From the NCBI GenBank assembly GCA_032433765.1, contig JAVIAB010000008.1, positions 41,066,779 through 41,130,778 on the forward strand: a stretch of DNA of 64,000 bases. The letters are read 5' to 3'. The stretch's first letter is position 1, and each line of letters starts with the position of its first letter. The notes below the pieces were generated by a model, which was given only the letters and a program-made list of their open reading frames with translations, made no database searches and had not been told where the DNA came from. Below, in pieces: positions 45,000 to 55,639 of the stretch. The position numbers were made by a program, and so were the translations under genes. This DNA is from Megaustenia siamemsis. Taxonomy: Eukaryota > Mollusca > Gastropoda > Stylommatophora > Ariophantidae.

Positions 45000-46659
45000 C
45001 TATGTCTGAAAAGTGTTCCTTTTGCAGTTTCCTCATATTCCAAGACCGGCTTGTTGCAGGAGCTACTGAGTTAAGTGCTCTGTGCACACCGTGAGCTGTG
45101 TGTCTCATCCGTTTTGATCCTGCTTCGATATCCCGCTTGTTTATGATGAATGATGATATCGTATGACAGGGAACAGTTGGCTGTGTTCACGTTCTGCGCG
45201 GTTTCGCCTTATGTCTTTTGGCGTGTGCTGAGACTGCTACGATGGGGACTACAGTTACCTTTCTTTGTTTGGGAGATGAATTAGTAATTCGGATGATTCC
45301 ACTGGCACAGGCGGTTGAGCAATTATGGATTTTAATTCGTTTGCTGTGATACCGAGGCCTTCCATAACCAATAGAACCAATATTGTTTCTTTGGGTACTT
45401 CTGGCCTCCACACCTCGGTTTTCTATAAACCCACAGATACCCTTTGTTATCTTCTCTATTCTTCATCACATTCACCTTCTTGTCGTGATTCAATTCCATT
45501 CTCACAGTTATTGTGCCTCCGTCGCATCTGCCAGGATGACCAAGATTTCCTCCAACAGGCTCACCTCATGTTATGTTTCTTCAGCCGCCGACTTTATCCA
45601 GACTCGATCCTCCAGTCTGCCCACAAGCAGGTCCTCCTTATCTCCCGTCCCGAGGCACTCACTCCTTCCAACCGTCCCCCCTCTGAGAGAACTATACTCA
45701 CCCTCACCTATCATCCTCACAACTTAGCTGCTGTGAAGATACTCAACCGCTACCGTTCCATTCTCCTCTCTGATCCCACTACCCGTCTACTGTTTAGTGA
45801 TCCCCCGATGATCGCCTTCAAGCGCGACAGGAATTTGGGAGATATTCTGGTTAGGAGCCATCTCCCCCGCTCCGACCCGCAACACTTCGGTACGGCCCCT
45901 TGTGGTCAGAACTGTATCACCTGTGCCTATGTGCTCCCTACTGACTCGGTTTTATTCCCTAATGGACGTTTCGAGATCAAGCATGGCTTCACATGTGTGT
46001 CCCGTAACATCATTTATACCATCATATGCCAACGATGCCACATGACTTATATTGGTGAGTCTGGGAGACGATTAGTGGAAAGATTTTGTGAACATCTACG
46101 AGATGTTCAACTGGCACTCCAGTGTCTTTCCATTTTAACTCCCCAGACCACAAGGACAAAGACGACATCTGTATCACTGGTATTGTCCTTTGTCACTCTG
46201 GCGACTGCAGCTGATTTGCTTTGGAGAATCGCCTCATGGTCCAGTATGGTTCGCTGACCCCACGAGGCATGAATGTATCACACTTATACACATAGTTTCT
46301 TGTACACATAGTTTCCTTTCGGTTACTCCTTCCCTTTTTGCATAGCCTTTTCTACTGCCCATGTTTGAGCTCTTTAGTCTGTCTACTATGCCATGCTATT
46401 CATAGTTCTCCTCTACTAGTCCCTATTGAGACACTTCCGTGTTCTCCTATACCCCTTTTTTCTGTGTTACTTACCCCTCATATGTTTTTATTGTACCCCA
46501 CTCTCAGACATCTCACTCTTTCCGTCTTTTAAGTAACTGTTATTCTACTGTTCTATTCTTTCTCCTTTGTGTTTGCACACTGACCTCGGTGTGAACTCTT
46601 CTGGTTATGTGTGCGTTATGCACATTTCTACACATATATGATTGTCCCCGTATGGGTGT

Positions 46660-46830
46660 GCACATCCATGTATGTGTTCATATGTATGGGTATTGGGATA
46701 TATATATGCTGTGTATGTGTGTGCATGTATGTATGCATATATATGTATATGTGTGTGTGTTGATATGTATAAGTATGTGCATGTCTGTTTGTACGTGTAT
46801 ATATGTAACACGTGTGTGTGTGTATACATG
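46660..46830. repeat. TATG/TGTG-rich microsatellite region
   Basis: Imperfect TATG, TGTG and TATA repeats lie in the 3' region of the Penelope-like element. Open frames on both strands here are composed of the repeat and are not genes. Confidence 0.8.
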
Positions 46831-47117
46831 TATTTATGGGCCTAGATACTTTTAGACATTGTCAGTGTCTTTGCAGTCGAGGTAACCTAGACAGCGTTCC
46901 CCCCACTCGTGTATTTTCAAAACCCTTCAGCTGACCAGAGGGTATAATTACAGCTACACCCATGTGACCATTCTTCTCCCATTCTGACCACGGTCCACGA
47001 CACAGGGAAGTTATTTTTCTTAGCCAATTTTGATTATTTTGTTTTGGATGTTTCGTTAATAGTTAGCTATGTAGGATTAGTTTTATTTACTTACATATCT
47101 GTGTGTGCGTGTTTGTT

Positions 47118-47160
47118 TGTTCCTGCTGAAGGCCTATTGAGCTGAAACGTCGCTCAAATC
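47118..47160 (+). ncRNA. Hammerhead-ribozyme-like core in the Penelope 3' region (degenerate)
   Basis: CTGCTGA, then GGCC...GGCT-like pairing (AGGCCTATTGAGCT), then GAAACGTC resembles the CUGANGA - stem II - GAAA - GUC order of the hammerheads found in Penelope-like elements. The invariant A of CUGA is C here, so activity is doubtful. The second copy near 57815 shares the CTGCTGA form. Confidence 0.35.
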
Positions 47161-47340
47161 TGTGTCATCTACTAATCATGTAAAGCTTTTACCATACCAT
47201 TTTTTCTATATTTTTTTTCAATTTTCCCTCCCCATGGGTATTTTTCATCCAAGAAACTGAGAGTTATTGTTTTATGCTGTATACTATTCTGTTCCTCCTT
47301 GTTAAGTATTCCTTTCATTTCTGTCTATATTTGTATAGAC

Positions 47341-48190
47341 AATCCGGACTACTCTATTTAGGGGGTCTATTCTGGTATGGGCAGTAGGGGGCTGACAACT
47401 CTTGGTATGTCTGGTGTTCGTCTACAAATTTGTTTTGCTTGGTGGATAAAACTGCTTCTCTTAAGTCGTCCCAATGAAAGACTTTGGAATTGGTCCTTCA
47501 TTGGATGTCCTGGCATGCATGATCATTTTTCTGCCTGTATCAGCACCTTTTTGTTCCTCCATTCTCTCAGTGCTGGTATCCACCACAATTTCTCCATCTC
47601 CAATATTGGTGTTGATTTCATTGCTCCTGTGATGACCCTAAGTGCCTGGTTTTGTACTTTATCCAGCTCTTGCAGTGTGGTGTTTGATGCTGAGCACCAT
47701 GCAGATGATCCGTATTCTAAATGTGGGCATATACTCTGTTGGTAAACTTAAGAGAGTATTTTCCCACTCGCACCTCATATGGTTCCACACAGCTTTCATA
47801 AAATAGCTAACTTCCTCCAAGCTTTTAGGGTTGCCTTATTTATCTGCTGTTTTCAAGATAGTTTGTTGTCAAATGTAACTCCGAGATACGTAGCTTGTAT
47901 GTCTTCTTTCACAGGCTCATTGTTTATGTAGATGGCTCCTGCTTTTTGTTTTGGGGAGAGAATGAAAAGGGTAGTACTGCATTTGTCTGTCTTGATGCTG
48001 ATACACCATCTATTTGTCCATTAGTTCAGAGCATTCATAGCTCTTTGCAACAATTTGGAGGGCACTGTGCATACTCCTCTGTGCACCACATTACTAGATC
48101 ATCTACATACATTGCTACTTTGATACCATGTGGTAGTTCAGTATTAGGTCGTTGATGTAGATGCCTATGAATGTTAAACCCACTGTTTAG
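47341..48190 (-). pseudogene. I-clade-like LINE reverse transcriptase fragment
   Basis: On the minus strand VAMYVDDLVMWCTEEYA (about 48110-48062) is the palm catalytic block (YVDD). It is followed by SIKTDKCSTTLFILSPKQK, AIYINNEPVKEDIQATYLGV and, further on, an ITGAMKS-type thumb region in broken frames. It belongs with the family at 30684-31969, which starts where this one is ending. It has several frameshifts. Confidence 0.8.
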
Positions 48191-48239
48191 GAGAATCTTT
48201 GTATTATCATTTATTCTTCTTCAGTGTTACTTAAATTAT

Positions 48240-48475
48240 GTCCTGGAACTACCAGTCTACACCTCTGTATCCAAGCTGATATGACAACAAAGAACATTTT
48301 ACAAGATTGCCCCAGTACACAGACCTAAGACGGTCAATGCTGCCCACGCCTACCTCCCTGAAAGAGAAACTCTTTTGTGCACCCGAATCATTGAAACAGA
48401 CAATAGTCTTCATAAGAGAGTCTGCAATCCTAGTCTGGATGAGCCATGATCGTAGAAGAAGGGGAAGATCATGTC
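48240..48475 (+). pseudogene. I-clade-like LINE C-terminal fragment
   Basis: The plus strand reads ADMTTKNILQDCPS, matching DNMTTKHVLQDCPQ at the C-terminus of the LINE at 30684-31969. The downstream nucleotide sequence also matches, to about GCCATGATCGTAGAAG. It lies in the opposite orientation to the RT fragment next to it. Confidence 0.7.
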
Positions 48476-49047
48476 CTGTCACATAAAAATGAATTACTGA
48501 CAATTGATAAACACACAAGAAGATCATACGACACAACAAAAATGAGATTTTATAGAGAATTTTAAGAATACCAATGGCAGCTAAAAGAAGTAATGAAGAG
48601 GTATTGAATAAAGTGCAGAACACAAAAAGAGTTATTGAAGCATTTTATAAAAAAGGCAGTTGATCTTTGGTCATATGAGAAGAGGAAAATAATTAAAAAT
48701 ACTGAAACAGCCAAAAAAGAAAGAAAGAGAGACGGAGGAAAACCAAAGAAAATACAGTACAGCATTAATATAGATCAATCTGGCATGGAAATGATAGTAG
48801 AAATATGGAGGACCCAGGACAAAAATACAGGGCAAGAAGACATCAACTTGGCCTATGGCACCTAATGAATGTGCATACACAACACAGCTGTTTATTTTCA
48901 TCTCAAAGTGGTATTTTAGTTCTAATCTTGGAAATTTTGCAGCATTTATGGATGAAGATCCTGCAGGTTCCTGGAAAGATGAATTAAATCATTAACAAAC
49001 AATTGTACATAAACATATAAAAGAATACTTGCTTGGTCATAACATAC

Positions 49048-49284
49048 CATGTCATCATTAAGTGAAACTTGTGACTGTGGATGAAGAACGTTGTATCCCT
49101 TGCATGACATATGAATCAAGCTCATCGCCTCATTGAGCTGATGCTCTAAGTGCTGAATTTTATGACTCATTGCGGTCACCACATCAGTCAGCCTGTCTTG
49201 CCTTTCATCACAAAATAGTGTAAGACCATCAACATCAATGTGTTGTGCAATGCTAGGCTGACGATCAGCTGCAGCTGATGGTTG
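49048..49284 (-). CDS. MTMR3/MTMR4-like phosphatase, coiled-coil exon
   Basis: This 237-bp exon is phase 0 at both ends, with acceptor CTTTTATTGCAG before 49284 and donor GTATGT after 49048. It encodes 79 residues. A segment DVDGLTLFCDERQDRLTD leads into VVTAMSHKIQHLEHQLNEAM, a heptad-like helical stretch that suits a short coiled coil. In MTMR3/MTMR4 a predicted coiled coil sits at the same place, before the FYVE finger, and helps myotubularin homologues dimerise. The exon joins in frame to the FYVE exon (ends DDM, next ATDSDGG) and to the upstream Ser-rich exon. Confidence 0.88.
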
Positions 49285-49384
49285 CTGCAATAAAAGTGAC
49301 ACCCATTAATTCTAACTCTGGAGATATTTTTCTGATTCACATCTGACCTGCAATTGTGAACTACCTAATGTTCTTTAGTCAAAC

Positions 49385-49499
49385 TTCTATATAAATTGAC
49401 TGGGTGGATCACAGGAGTTTTTGCAAACCTTGATCCATGGCATTCAAACCCAGGCTGCCTGGTCAGCTTGTAACTAACTTACACTATCATGGCTCCCAC
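49385..49499 (-). mobile_element. tRNA-derived SINE head (founder of the 56-bp array)
   Basis: On the minus strand GGGAGCCATGATAGTGTAAG corresponds to the GGGAGCCGCGATAGCTCAGT head of SINE family 1, and GGGTTTGAATGCC is a B-box variant. The head part is the unit that is repeated in the neighbouring array. Confidence 0.65.
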
Positions 49500-50871
49500 C
49501 ATATAAACTGCATCTAACTAAAGCTTGTAACTAACTACACTATCATAGCTCCCTCCATATAAACTGCTTCTAACTAAAGCTTGTAACTAACTACACTATC
49601 ATAGCTCCCTCCATATAAACTGCTTCTAACTAAAGCTTGTAACTAACTACACTATCATAGCTCCCTCCATATAAACTGCTTCTAACTAAAGCTTGTAACT
49701 AACTACACTATCATAGCTCCCTCCATATAAACTGCTTCTAACTAAAGCTTGTAACTAACTACACTATCATAGCTCCCTCCATATAAACTGCTTCTAACTA
49801 AAGCTTGTAACTAACTACACTATCATAGCTCCAACCATATAAACTGCTTCTAACTAAAGCTTGTAACTAACTACACTATCATAGCTCCCACCATATAAAC
49901 TGCTTCTAACTAAAGCTTGTAACTAACTACACTATCATAGCTCCCTCCATATAAACTGCTTCTAACTAAAGCTTGTAACTAACTACACTATCATAGCTTC
50001 CACCATATAAACTGCTTCTAACTAAAGCTTGTAACTAACTACACTATCATAGCTCCCTCCATATAAACTGCTTCTAACTAAAGCTTGTAACTAACTACAC
50101 TATCATAGCTCCCTCCATATAAACTGCTTCTAACTAAAGCTTGTAACTAACTACACTATCATAGCTCCAACCATATAAACTGCTTCTAACTAAAGCTTGT
50201 AACTAACTACACTATCATAGCTCCCACCATATAAACTGCTTCTAACTAAAGCTTGTAACTAACTTACACTATCATGGCTCCCTCCATATAAACTGCTTCT
50301 AACTAAAGTTGGTAACTAACTACACTATCATAGCTCCCACCATATAAACTGCATCTAACTAAAGCTTGTAACTAACTTACACTATCATGGCTTCCTCCAT
50401 ATAAACTGCTCCTAACTAAAGCTTGTAACTAACTACACTATCATAGCTCCCACCATATAAACTGCTTCTAACTAAAGCTTGTAACTAACTACACTATCAT
50501 AGCTCCCTCCATATAAACTGCTTCTAACTAAAGCTTGTAACTAACTACACTATCATAGCTTCCACCATATAAACTGCTTCTAACTAAAGCTTGTAACTAA
50601 CTACACTATCATAGCTCCCTCCATATAAACTGCTTCTAACTAAAGCTTGTAACTAACTACATTATCATAGCTTCCACCATATAAACTGCTTCTAACTAAA
50701 GCTTGTAACTAACTTGCACTATCATGGCTTCCTCCATATAAACTGCTCCTAACTAAAGCTTGTAACTAACTACACTATCATAGCTCCCACCATATAAACT
50801 GCATCTAACTAAAGCTTGCAACTAACTACACTATCATGGCGCCCTCTATATAAACTGCTTCTAATTAAAGC
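49465..50871. repeat. 56-bp minisatellite, about 25 copies, from a SINE head and its flank
   Basis: The period is exactly 56 bp (ATATAAACTG at 49501, 49557, 49613 and onward). On the minus strand each unit is about 24 nt of flank (TTTAGTTAGAAGCAGTTTAT and so on) plus about 32 nt of the SINE head GGGAGCTATGATAGTGTAGT. Units carry a few diagnostic variants: CTCCCTCC, CTCCCACC, CTCCAACC and CTTCCACC, and ACTTACACT versus ACTACACT, the latter a 1-bp length difference. Confidence 0.96.
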
Positions 50872-51313
50872 TCGTCGATGTATAAATCAAATTAAAGTGA
50901 CAATGTTGCACAACACGAAAAACAGTTAATGAGGGGTAATATTATTCTGGCACAATACTTTTAATTCATCATGTTGTTATGGATCCAGATAAAGGATACC
51001 AATTTAATCCATTGTGAGTATTAATCTGTGTTGTTCTTGAATTAAAAGCAAAAGGTTAATGTTGATAAAACACTTCAGCAAACACACTAACCCCATAAAC
51101 CAAAGCAGTTTTGAGTTTATCAAAACAAAATTATCCTGTAATTGTTTTTGGTCTTCACAATTATTAGAACTAATGATACAGAAGACATAGCATTACACTT
51201 TCTACTCAGATGTACAAATTCACTGCACTGTCTGCTAAAATGTACAAGTTCACTGCACTACCTGCTAGGATGTACAAGTTCCTAACTTCTTCAGCAAGAA
51301 TTAAAAAGTTACT
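50872..51313. other. Unassigned intronic sequence
   Basis: Nothing was recognised. Confidence 0.4.
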
Positions 51314-51476
51314 ATAGTATAGTTCCGCCCGTGCGCTGCCGGGGCCCGAAAGGGGAGTAAAGAATAGCGGCGCTGTACCCTACCAGGCATGTTCGTAAGA
51401 GGCGAGAAAGGAGGGTTAGGCATGGGACTGGCTATCCCATACTGTAAAAAAAGTAAGCCGAAAAAACTTCACAAAC

Positions 51477-51926
51477 ATGAACAAGTCAAAGAAAGATAAA
51501 GTTAATCCGTCAACCAGGAAAGAGAAGGGCTCTCTGTCTAAGAGACGTATGACGCAATCCGGAGAAAGCCATAAGGAGTCCGGGTTGCCGACTCACCCTT
51601 TGTCTACCAGGAAATCATCCAGAATTGGCACCTGGAATGTTCGTACCCTTAACGAACAGGGAAAAGCGGCACAAGTGGCAGCAGAAATGACCAACTATAA
51701 GATAGATATTCTGGGAATGTGTGAAACAAGATGGCTGGGAGCAGAGAGAATAAAATTGAATACAGGGGAGATGATTTTATCATCAGGACACCAGGAACCA
51801 GGAGCACAACATAGCGAAGGGGTAGCTATAATGCTATCAAAAAATGCACAGAAGACACTAATAGAATGGGAGGCAGTGGGACCAAGACTGGTGAGAGCAA
51901 CATTTAGAACAACCAAAACAAAATAA
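51477..51926 (+). pseudogene. LINE ORF2, N-terminal part: apurinic-like endonuclease start
   Basis: From an ATG at 51477 the frame encodes 149 residues: a basic leader of about 45 residues, then RIGTWNVRTLNEQGKA (the Asn-containing first block of APE-type endonucleases), ILGMCETRW with the catalytic Glu near residue 83, and GVAIMLSKNA. It stops at TAA 51924-51926 inside an A-rich run (AAAACAAAATAAAATT). The endonuclease continues one frame over (IQCYAPTND), so one base was probably lost here. No canonical slippery heptamer is evident, so a programmed shift is unlikely. Confidence 0.88.
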
Positions 51927-54535
51927 AATTACACATTATACAATGCTATGCACCAACCAACGATAAAGATGACTCAGTTAAAGATGATTTTTATAAACAG
52001 CTACAATGGCAGATGGATGCAAGACGAGCCAAGGATATTATAATCTTGATGGGAGACCTAAATGCTAAGGTAGGATCAGACAACAGAGGCTTCGAAGAGA
52101 TTATGGGAAAACATGGACTTGGAGATATAAACGAGAATGGAGAGATATTTGTGAATTTCTGTGCCCTTAATCAAATGAGCCTAGGAGGAACAATATTCCA
52201 ACATAAAAGAATACACAAAGCTACATGGGTGTCACCAGATCATAGAACGGAAAATCAAATTGATCACATATGTATTAATAATAAGTTTAAGTCATCCTTA
52301 CAGGATGTAAAAGTATATAGAGGGGCAGATATAGCTTCTGATCATCATCTTCTGTTAGCCAAACTTAAAATTAAATTAAAAAGGTATAATACAACGAATA
52401 AGGGTAGAAAGTATTTCAATGTAGGGTTTCTTAAAGAACAAGGAATTAAAGATAAATTCGCAGTCACAATATCAAACAAATACCAAGTCCTCCAACAACT
52501 AGAAAATACAATAAATATAGAAGATCATTGGAAACAGGTAAAAAATATATGGAAAGAGACATGCGAAGAAACACTGGGGAAAAGAGAACGCCAGAATAAG
52601 GCATGGATGACAGCAGAGACCCTGGATAAAATTAAAGAAAGAAAGAACAAGAAAGCAGACATAAATAAAAGCAAAACAAGAAGTAATAAAGCCAAGACAC
52701 AGGAAGCTTACACAGAAGTGAACAAAGAAGTGAGAAGATGCATTAAAAGGGATAAGAGGAAATATATAGATGAACTAGCTAAAGAGGCAGAAGAAGCAGC
52801 AAATAAAGGGAATATGAAAGAACTGTACAACAGCACAAAGAAATTAGGTGGAAAATACAAACAGATCAACGCCTTTATCAAAGACAAGAAAGGAAATCTG
52901 CTTAGTAATATAAGGGAACAAATGGAGAGATGGAAAGAACACTTTGAAGAACTTTTGAACAGACCCGGTTCAAATAATCCTCCAGATATACTACCAGCAG
53001 AAGAAGAGTTACACGTTAACTGCGGAAAACCAAGCAAAGAAGAAATAATGAAAGCCATCAAATTATTAAAAGATGGTAAAGCCACAGGACCAGATGAAAT
53101 TCCTTCGGAAGCCATCAAAGCAGATATTAACACCTCTACCAAGATGTTACAGGATCTATTGGATAAAATTTGGGAGAGGGAAGAAATACCTAAAGACTGG
53201 AGAGAAGGTTATATGATCAAACTACCAAAGAAAGGAAGTTTACAGGAGTGCACAAATTATAGGGGAATTATGCTACTATCAGTGCCAGGAAAAATATTAG
53301 GCACAATCATTCTGGAGAGACTAAAAGAGGCTATAGAGAAACACTTGAGAGATGAACAAGCAGGTTTTAGGAAGAACAGATCATGTGCTGATCAAATAAC
53401 TACCCTACGTATAATAGTTGAACAAAGTTTAGAACTAAAATCCCCACTATATATTGGATTCATAGATTACGAAAAGGCATTTGATAGTTTAGACAGAAGA
53501 ATGCTTTGGAAGTTGCTGAGTCATTACGGAATCCCAATAAAGTTTATTAACCTGATAAAAACAATGTATGAAGGAACAAAATGTAGTGTGGTGCATGAAG
53601 GACAGCTTACAGAAGCATTTGAAATAAGAACAGGAGTAAGGCAAGGATGCCTCCTGTCTCCATTTCTCTTTCTACTGGCCATAGATTGGATTATGAAAAT
53701 AACTCAAAACAACAGAAATGGGATCCAGTGGTCACTGACCAAACAACTTGATGATTTAGACTTTGCTGATGACATAGCTCTCCTATCACACAGCCATCAA
53801 CAGATGCAGGATAAAATGAGTATATTAGATGAGAGATCACAACAGCTAGGACTAAAGATTAATAGAGATAAGACCAATATTATGAGAATTAATGCAGTTG
53901 GCAATAACCATATAAAACTAGGAGAAATACCTCTACTAGACGTACAATCTTATATATATCTGGGCAGTAATATAGATAAAGAGGGAGGAACAGAAAATGA
54001 TACCAAAATAAGGATATCAAAAGCAAGAGGAGCTTTCATTGCACTGGGAAACATATGGAAATCCAAAGAAATTAGGCTAAATACAAAAATAAAAATTTTC
54101 AACTCAAATGTTAAGTCGGTCCTATTATATGGCTGTGAAACATGGAGAATGACAAAATTGACAATCACGAAAGTACAGACTTTCATTAATGGATGCTTGC
54201 GCAGAATAAAGGGATGGAAATGGCAGGACAAAGTCACTAACGTGGAATTATGGAAATGTACCGGTCAAATACCAGTGGATAAAGAGATACAGCGAAGACG
54301 ATGGCGATGGATAGGACACACACTACGGAAGCCAACTGAGAGTATTACACAACAGGCCCTTTTTTGGAATCCCCAGGGGAAAAGACAAAGAGGAAGACCA
54401 AGGAATTCTTGGAGAAGACAGATAGAAGCAGAGATGAAGATGATGGGGAAGACATGGAATGATCTTAAAAGAATGGCAAAAAACAGAACGACTTGGAAAG
54501 TGTTTGTTGAAGACCTATGCTCCACCAGGAGCTAA
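51920..54535 (+). pseudogene. LINE ORF2, endonuclease remainder, reverse transcriptase and C-terminus
   Basis: The open frame continues to TAA at 54535, with its first in-frame ATG at 52013. Counting from that ATG: MGDLNAKVG (residues 13-21) and IASDHHLLL (residues 107-115) complete the endonuclease, with the Asp, Asn and His active residues kept. The reverse transcriptase follows with DGKATGPDEIP (about 352), NYRGIMLLSVPGKIL (about 415), FIDYEKAFDSLD (about 482), GVRQGCLLSPFLF (about 540) and the catalytic FADD (about 583). The C-terminal RRRWRWIGHTLRK and GKRQRGRPRNSWRRQ blocks close the protein. All catalytic motifs look intact. The protein nicks target DNA and primes reverse transcription there. 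Confidence 0.92.
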
Positions 54536-54563
54536 AAGGTAAAAGAGAAAGATAGTATAGTTC

Positions 54564-55090
54564 ACCACATTAAAAGGGTACAACAATTTATAGCTTTGAG
54601 TCAAAAGTCCTGTGTCACACTTCAGTTAACCCTGCTGCAGAAATGAGTACTACTTGCATAGTAAACTATGGTTAACAGCTGTAAGAAGGAGCAATGATCC
54701 TTTTAAATGCCCAAATAATGTGACTTATTCTAACATTGCTGCAGTGTCATTAGACATTTTCAGACAAATCTGGTACCAATTTAAGGCTAGGTGAACCTAG
54801 GAGCTGTTACTTGTGATCCATCCCAACCTCTTGTCCTTATTTCAGTTCTGTTATCTCCAACTAGTACAGTCACTGCCATCTTGGAGAGAATTTGGTCCTT
54901 CAGGTTATTTTATCCCATTAACCATACACATCTGTGGGTCACATTTCACAATACCACTATACAAATTACTCCCACTTAAATGTTACATTTGGAGTTTCAA
55001 AAATTACATTGTCTTTGAACTTTTGCTACACAGCTGTGTGTTTACCCAAGATGACATGGGAATCAGATACTGTAATCATTTCCTGGGTTA
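54564..55090. other. Unassigned intronic sequence with a SINE trace
   Basis: At about 54765-54835 the words TCTGGTACCAATTTAAGGCT and GGTGAACCTAGGAGC match the family-1 SINE body in minus orientation, much diverged. Otherwise nothing was recognised. Confidence 0.5.
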
Positions 55091-55346
55091 AAAGTAGTAA
55101 AGTACCCCCGTCACGCCAAGTGGCGTATAGGGAATATGGTGTTAGTGATCATAAATTTTACAGACCTTCTGCACATGATTTTTGGGGCAATGTGGTCGGT
55201 ATTACACCCTCGCCGCTTTACTTTCCCAGAGAAAAAATCTGGTACCCATTAAAGACTGGGTGAACCGGAAGCCCTCGGTTGGGATCGAACCCTACCTCTT
55301 GTCCTTTGTAGTCCAGTTCACTAACCACTGAGCTATCTCGGCTCCA
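55091..55346 (-). mobile_element. tRNA-derived SINE, family 1
   Basis: A complete copy carries a 13-bp target-site duplication ATTTCCTGGGTTA at 55078-55090 and 55347-55359. Confidence 0.92.
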
Positions 55347-55639
55347 ATTTCCTGGGTTATGTTAGGTTTATGTTAGATTTATGTTAGGTTTATGGCCTGA
55401 AATTCAAATGCATGGCACTGTGGCACCTGGGGTGTACACTGTCTATTCACACAGTCGCCGTTAAGTTGCCACTAATCTAGCCTCATGTTAATCTCCCTCA
55501 AAGCATTGTTCGTTGTCATGTTACAAAGGTTCGTTTGCTGTCTCACCAATGGCAGATAAGATTTCCCACATCATAAGGGAAAAGACCAAAATTCTTGAAA
55601 ATTTGCAAAATCAATATATAAAAAAAAATAGCCTCCTTT

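Larger units (their letters stand above)
44102..45390 (+). other. 1.29-kb insert in the Penelope-like element, with a gene-like segment
   Basis: A 10-bp direct repeat TATTGTTTCT occurs at 44092-44101 and 45381-45390, exactly where the Penelope reading frame breaks and resumes. The segment between them is therefore an insertion with a target-site duplication. No terminal inverted repeats, poly(A) tail or transposase motif were found. It carries an open frame (to 44912), a 43-bp duplication (44914-44999) and about 390 bp with no assignment. The way it moved is unknown. Confidence 0.75.
43601..47210 (+). mobile_element. Penelope-like element (RT plus GIY-YIG endonuclease), decayed and interrupted
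   Basis: In order on plus: LDVCSLYTSIPHSDGL (RT palm motif A, about 43665), SGVAMGTKMGPSYACLFMGY (about 43835), LRYIDDCFG with the YIDD catalytic site at 43954-43965, and FLDIIVS at 44081-44101. Then comes a 1.29-kb foreign insert, after which the same frame resumes with TSVFYKPTDTLCYLL and DSIPFSQLLCLRRICQDD. The C-terminal GIY-YIG nuclease follows as IIYTIICQRCHMTYIGESGR and ERFCEHLRD (about 46010-46110). The last block, LENRLMVQYGS, is out of frame. Single-base indels near 43810, 43990, 46110 and 46210 break the ORF. The 3' region (to about 47210) holds TATG microsatellites and a hammerhead-like core. The N-terminal part of the RT is missing. Confidence 0.9.
42888..49047 (-). other. Intron of the MTMR-like gene (6.2 kb)
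   Basis: The donor is ATG/GTATGT at 49048/49047 and the acceptor ATACAG ends at 42888, both phase 0. It contains the Penelope-like element and I-clade LINE fragments. Confidence 0.85.
51326..54551 (+). mobile_element. Full-length RTE-like LINE (family A), 3.2 kb
   Basis: A 12-bp target-site duplication ATAGTATAGTTC flanks the element at 51314-51325 and 54552-54563. It has a GC-rich leader of about 150 bp (CCGCCCGTGCGCTGCCGGGG and on), one ORF2 of about 1,020 codons interrupted by one frameshift, and a very short 3' end (AAAAGGTAAAAGAGAAAG) without poly(A). The single-ORF layout, small size and short tail suggest the RTE group or a close relative. The intact duplication and near-intact ORF indicate a recent insertion. 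Truncated relatives are at 26246-26565 and 39906-40640. Confidence 0.93.

Noticed and set aside
46607..46855. Overlapping Cys/Tyr-rich open frames on both strands
   Set aside because: They arise from TATG/TGTG microsatellite sequence in the 3' region of the Penelope-like element.
51900..51930. Programmed -1 frameshift joining the two halves of the LINE ORF2
   Set aside because: No X-XXY-YYZ slippery heptamer is visible and the break falls inside the endonuclease domain; a one-base deletion is simpler.
52708..53142. 144-codon minus-strand open frame
   Set aside because: Antisense shadow of the LINE ORF2, which has all expected motifs on the plus strand.
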